In this document: positions 62,354-64,000 of the stretch, one piece after another | Layout of the letters: each line of letters begins with the position of its first letter | Numbering within the stretch: position 1 is the first letter of the stretch | Source: Candidatus Hydrogenedentota bacterium | GTDB lineage: Bacteria > Hydrogenedentota > Hydrogenedentia > Hydrogenedentales > JAGMZX01 | NCBI GenBank assembly: GCA_029556545.1 | Contig: JAKQEQ010000138.1 | Coordinates: 80,977-144,976, forward strand | Direction: 5' to 3' | Length of the DNA stretch: 64,000 nucleotides | The notes under the pieces: generated by a model | What the model was told of the DNA's origin: nothing | Databases searched by the model: none | The model's input: only the letters and a program-made list of their open reading frames with translations | Made by a program: the position numbers and the translations under genes

Positions 62354-64000
62354 ATGAGCCTGGGTGCTTCTTCGAGGCTGATGTTCTTTGTCTCGATTAG
62401 TCTTGCGTGGTGTTCCACTGTCGTGTGGGCACAGAACGCGGACATGAACACTAACACGTCGTGGCCGAAGCGCACGGACGCGTATGGTGACATCATCAGC
62501 CGCACCGACTCGACGCCAACCCTGAACGACGTGCCGCAGGCCGCGCTCACAAGCGACACCCTCGAGGTGGACGCTGCGATATCGGCAAATAGCGTGAGGC
62601 GTGTGTGTCAAGATGGCACACCGGTTACGGAGACGACGGGTTCCGTGTGGTATGTGGCGCGAGAGAGTTCGGGCACGGGGAACGGCACGACTTGGGATGG
62701 GGCATTTAATACTATCCAACCCGCTATAGATGCCGCATTCGCCGCGGGCGGGGGCGAGGTATGGGTTACCAGGGGCGTCTACGATGAAGTCCGACTGACG
62801 CTATCGGGCGCACTGTCAATGGCTCCGGGAGTCCAGGTCTACGGTGGATTTATCGGAACGGAGACCGCGCGCGACGAGCGAGACTGGGAAGCCAATGCAA
62901 CCCGAATCGACGGGTCGCAAGCCCGTGCCGGATCGTCCGCATACCATGTGGTGGTCGGCGCGGAAGATGCGATGCTCGACGGATTCGAAATCACGGGTGG
63001 CCGCGCCGTCGGCGCGGGCGATGACGATCAAGTCGGCGGCGGCATGCTGATCAAGAATGCCTCGATGACCGTTGCGCGCTGCACGTTCTTCGTAAACGTC
63101 GGCGGTTGGGGCGGCGGCTTGGCTATCGTGACTTCAGCCTCTCCAACAATTGAGCGATGCATCTTCGAAAACAACCAAGGCACCGTAAATGGGGGTGGCG
63201 TCCACGTCTGGGACCAATGCGCGCCGTTGTTCCGAGACTGCATATTCACGAATAACAGCGCGGAGCGGATGGGCGGAGCGTTGCTTGAAGGGGGCGATTC
63301 CGCCTCGACAATCTTCGGTTGTTATTTCAATTTGAATTTTGCCCGCAACCTTGGGGGCGCGATTGGCGAATACGAGGGAGGCGCTTCGCGGATCGTCAAC
63401 TGCGTATTTGTCGGCAACACCGTGCAATCGGATCAATGGGGTGGCGGCGGACTGGGATGTTGGCAATCCGCACCGATCGTGATCAACTGCACATTTTCCA
63501 TGAATTCGAGTCCGTTTGGCGCGGGAATCTACCAAGACGGGCCGCCCGCCCCGATGCGCGTCATAAATTCGATTCTCTGGGAAGATGTCGGCGGTGAACT
63601 CAACGGTTCTTTTGACATCACCTACTGCAATGTTCAGGGGGGCGCGCAAGGTGAAGGTAATCTGTCTCCTCCCGAGAATCCATTGTTCGTCGATCCCGAA
63701 AACGGCGACTTCCGTCTTGCAGCGAATTCCCCCTGTATCGACAGGGGAACTCTTTCCGAGGCGCCGACCGTGGACATCATCGGTACGCCGCGTCCACAGG
63801 ACCAAGGTATTGACATGGGGGCCTATGAGTACGCACCCGGACAGGAAGGTGAAGGCGAGGGCGAGGGCGAGGGCGAAGAACCGCCGCTGACGCCGTGGGT
63901 AACGGTGGCGATCACGGAGGCGAACGATCTGTGCCGGGTGTATCTGAATGGGGAACTTGCCGTGGAGACGGCCTGGGGCGAGGGGCCGGGCGGCATCGAG
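62354..64000 (+). CDS. Secreted beta-helix protein, 3' end outside window
   Basis: AGGGAG nine bases before ATG 62354 fixes the start; the frame is open to the last base (549 residues seen). A signal peptide (LMFFVSISLAWCSTVVWA) leads to a region with GNGTTWDGAFNTIQPAIDAA and YGGFIGTETARDERDWEANA, paralogous to the 24256-27696 protein. Right-handed beta-helix rungs follow (GGGMLIKNASMTVARCTFF, NNQGTVNGGGVHVWDQCAPL), ending NPLFVDPENGDFRLAANSPC. A short GEGEGEGE linker starts near 63846, and the next domain (PWVTVAITEANDLCRVYLNG) runs off the end. Whether it finishes in the shared module cannot be seen. Confidence 0.82.
   Translation, partial: MSLGASSRLMFFVSISLAWCSTVVWAQNADMNTNTSWPKRTDAYGDIISRTDSTPTLNDVPQAALTSDTLEVDAAISANSVRRVCQDGTPVTETTGSVWYVARESSGTGNGTTWDGAFNTIQPAIDAAFAAGGGEVWVTRGVYDEVRLTLSGALSMAPGVQVYGGFIGTETARDERDWEANATRIDGSQARAGSSAYHVVVGAEDAMLDGFEITGGRAVGAGDDDQVGGGMLIKNASMTVARCTFFVNVGGWGGGLAIVTSASPTIERCIFENNQGTVNGGGVHVWDQCAPLFRDCIFTNNSAERMGGALLEGGDSASTIFGCYFNLNFARNLGGAIGEYEGGASRIVNCVFVGNTVQSDQWGGGGLGCWQSAPIVINCTFSMNSSPFGAGIYQDGPPAPMRVINSILWEDVGGELNGSFDITYCNVQGGAQGEGNLSPPENPLFVDPENGDFRLAANSPCIDRGTLSEAPTVDIIGTPRPQDQGIDMGAYEYAPGQEGEGEGEGEGEEPPLTPWVTVAITEANDLCRVYLNGELAVETAWGEGPGGIE

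Overview
The window is GC-rich bacterial chromosome carrying ordinary housekeeping genes among many large secreted or surface proteins. Five of these end in the same roughly 100-residue C-terminal module (DxNGDGxIxLTELLRVIQFYNSGG, about four Cys, two related halves). The module usually follows a Gly-Glu linker encoded by a GAGGGC/GAAGGC hexanucleotide repeat. From memory, this GEG-linker plus C-terminal module style is typical of Candidatus Hydrogenedentes (Hydrogenedentota) genomes. That assignment is an inference. The papA-efp-accB-accC-Asp23/AmaP gene order and the rplJL genes fit a free-living bacterium of the wider PVC/FCB neighbourhood but do not fix the phylum.

Layout. 1-13.5 kb: a partial glycosyltransferase/methyltransferase fusion, then five exported proteins (tail-fibre-like, InlB-repeat, sialidase-like propeller, zinc phospholipase-like with an Ig domain, and an Ig/DUF5011-like protein). 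13.5-24 kb: rplJ-rplL with a promoter and leader attenuator, a broken PIN toxin with its partner, a MoxR ATPase plus VWA/CoxE-like pair, then a run of M24 peptidase, efp, accB, accC, Asp23-like, AmaP-like and hisF. 24-31 kb: a large beta-helix/PKD/FN3 surface protein, then an accessory segment with an IS66 remnant, a small orphan gene and a three-gene cassette (HEPN-like protein plus two PD-(D/E)XK-fold proteins), ending at tRNA-Ile2(CAU). 31-52 kb: a glycosidase-like propeller, cinA, an RlpA-like protein, an SLC13 transporter with TrkA_C domains, hslU, rpiB, an FG-GAP/DUF4091 protein, a NicO-type metal exporter, a DksA-like protein, a lytic transglycosylase, a zinc-ribbon protein, mgtE, a type II pseudopilin-like protein and an alpha/beta hydrolase. 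52-64 kb: hicBA, an LRR surface protein, a tandem esterase with a dead second domain, a 2[4Fe-4S] ferredoxin beside a RACo-type ASKHA activator, tRNA-Pro(UGG), a secreted orphan, an IstB remnant and the start of another beta-helix surface protein.

How it fits together. The exported proteins (InlB repeats, beta-propellers, beta-helices, LRR, PKD/FN3) with a shared C-terminal module look like an exoproteome delivered or anchored by one common mechanism. Esterase, glycosidase-like and DUF4091 proteins suggest polysaccharide use. The accessory 28-31 kb cassette is the best candidate for an undescribed conflict or defence system. Dispersed palindromic and low-complexity repeats sit in several intergenic gaps, and one family has three in-frame copies inside a coding sequence.
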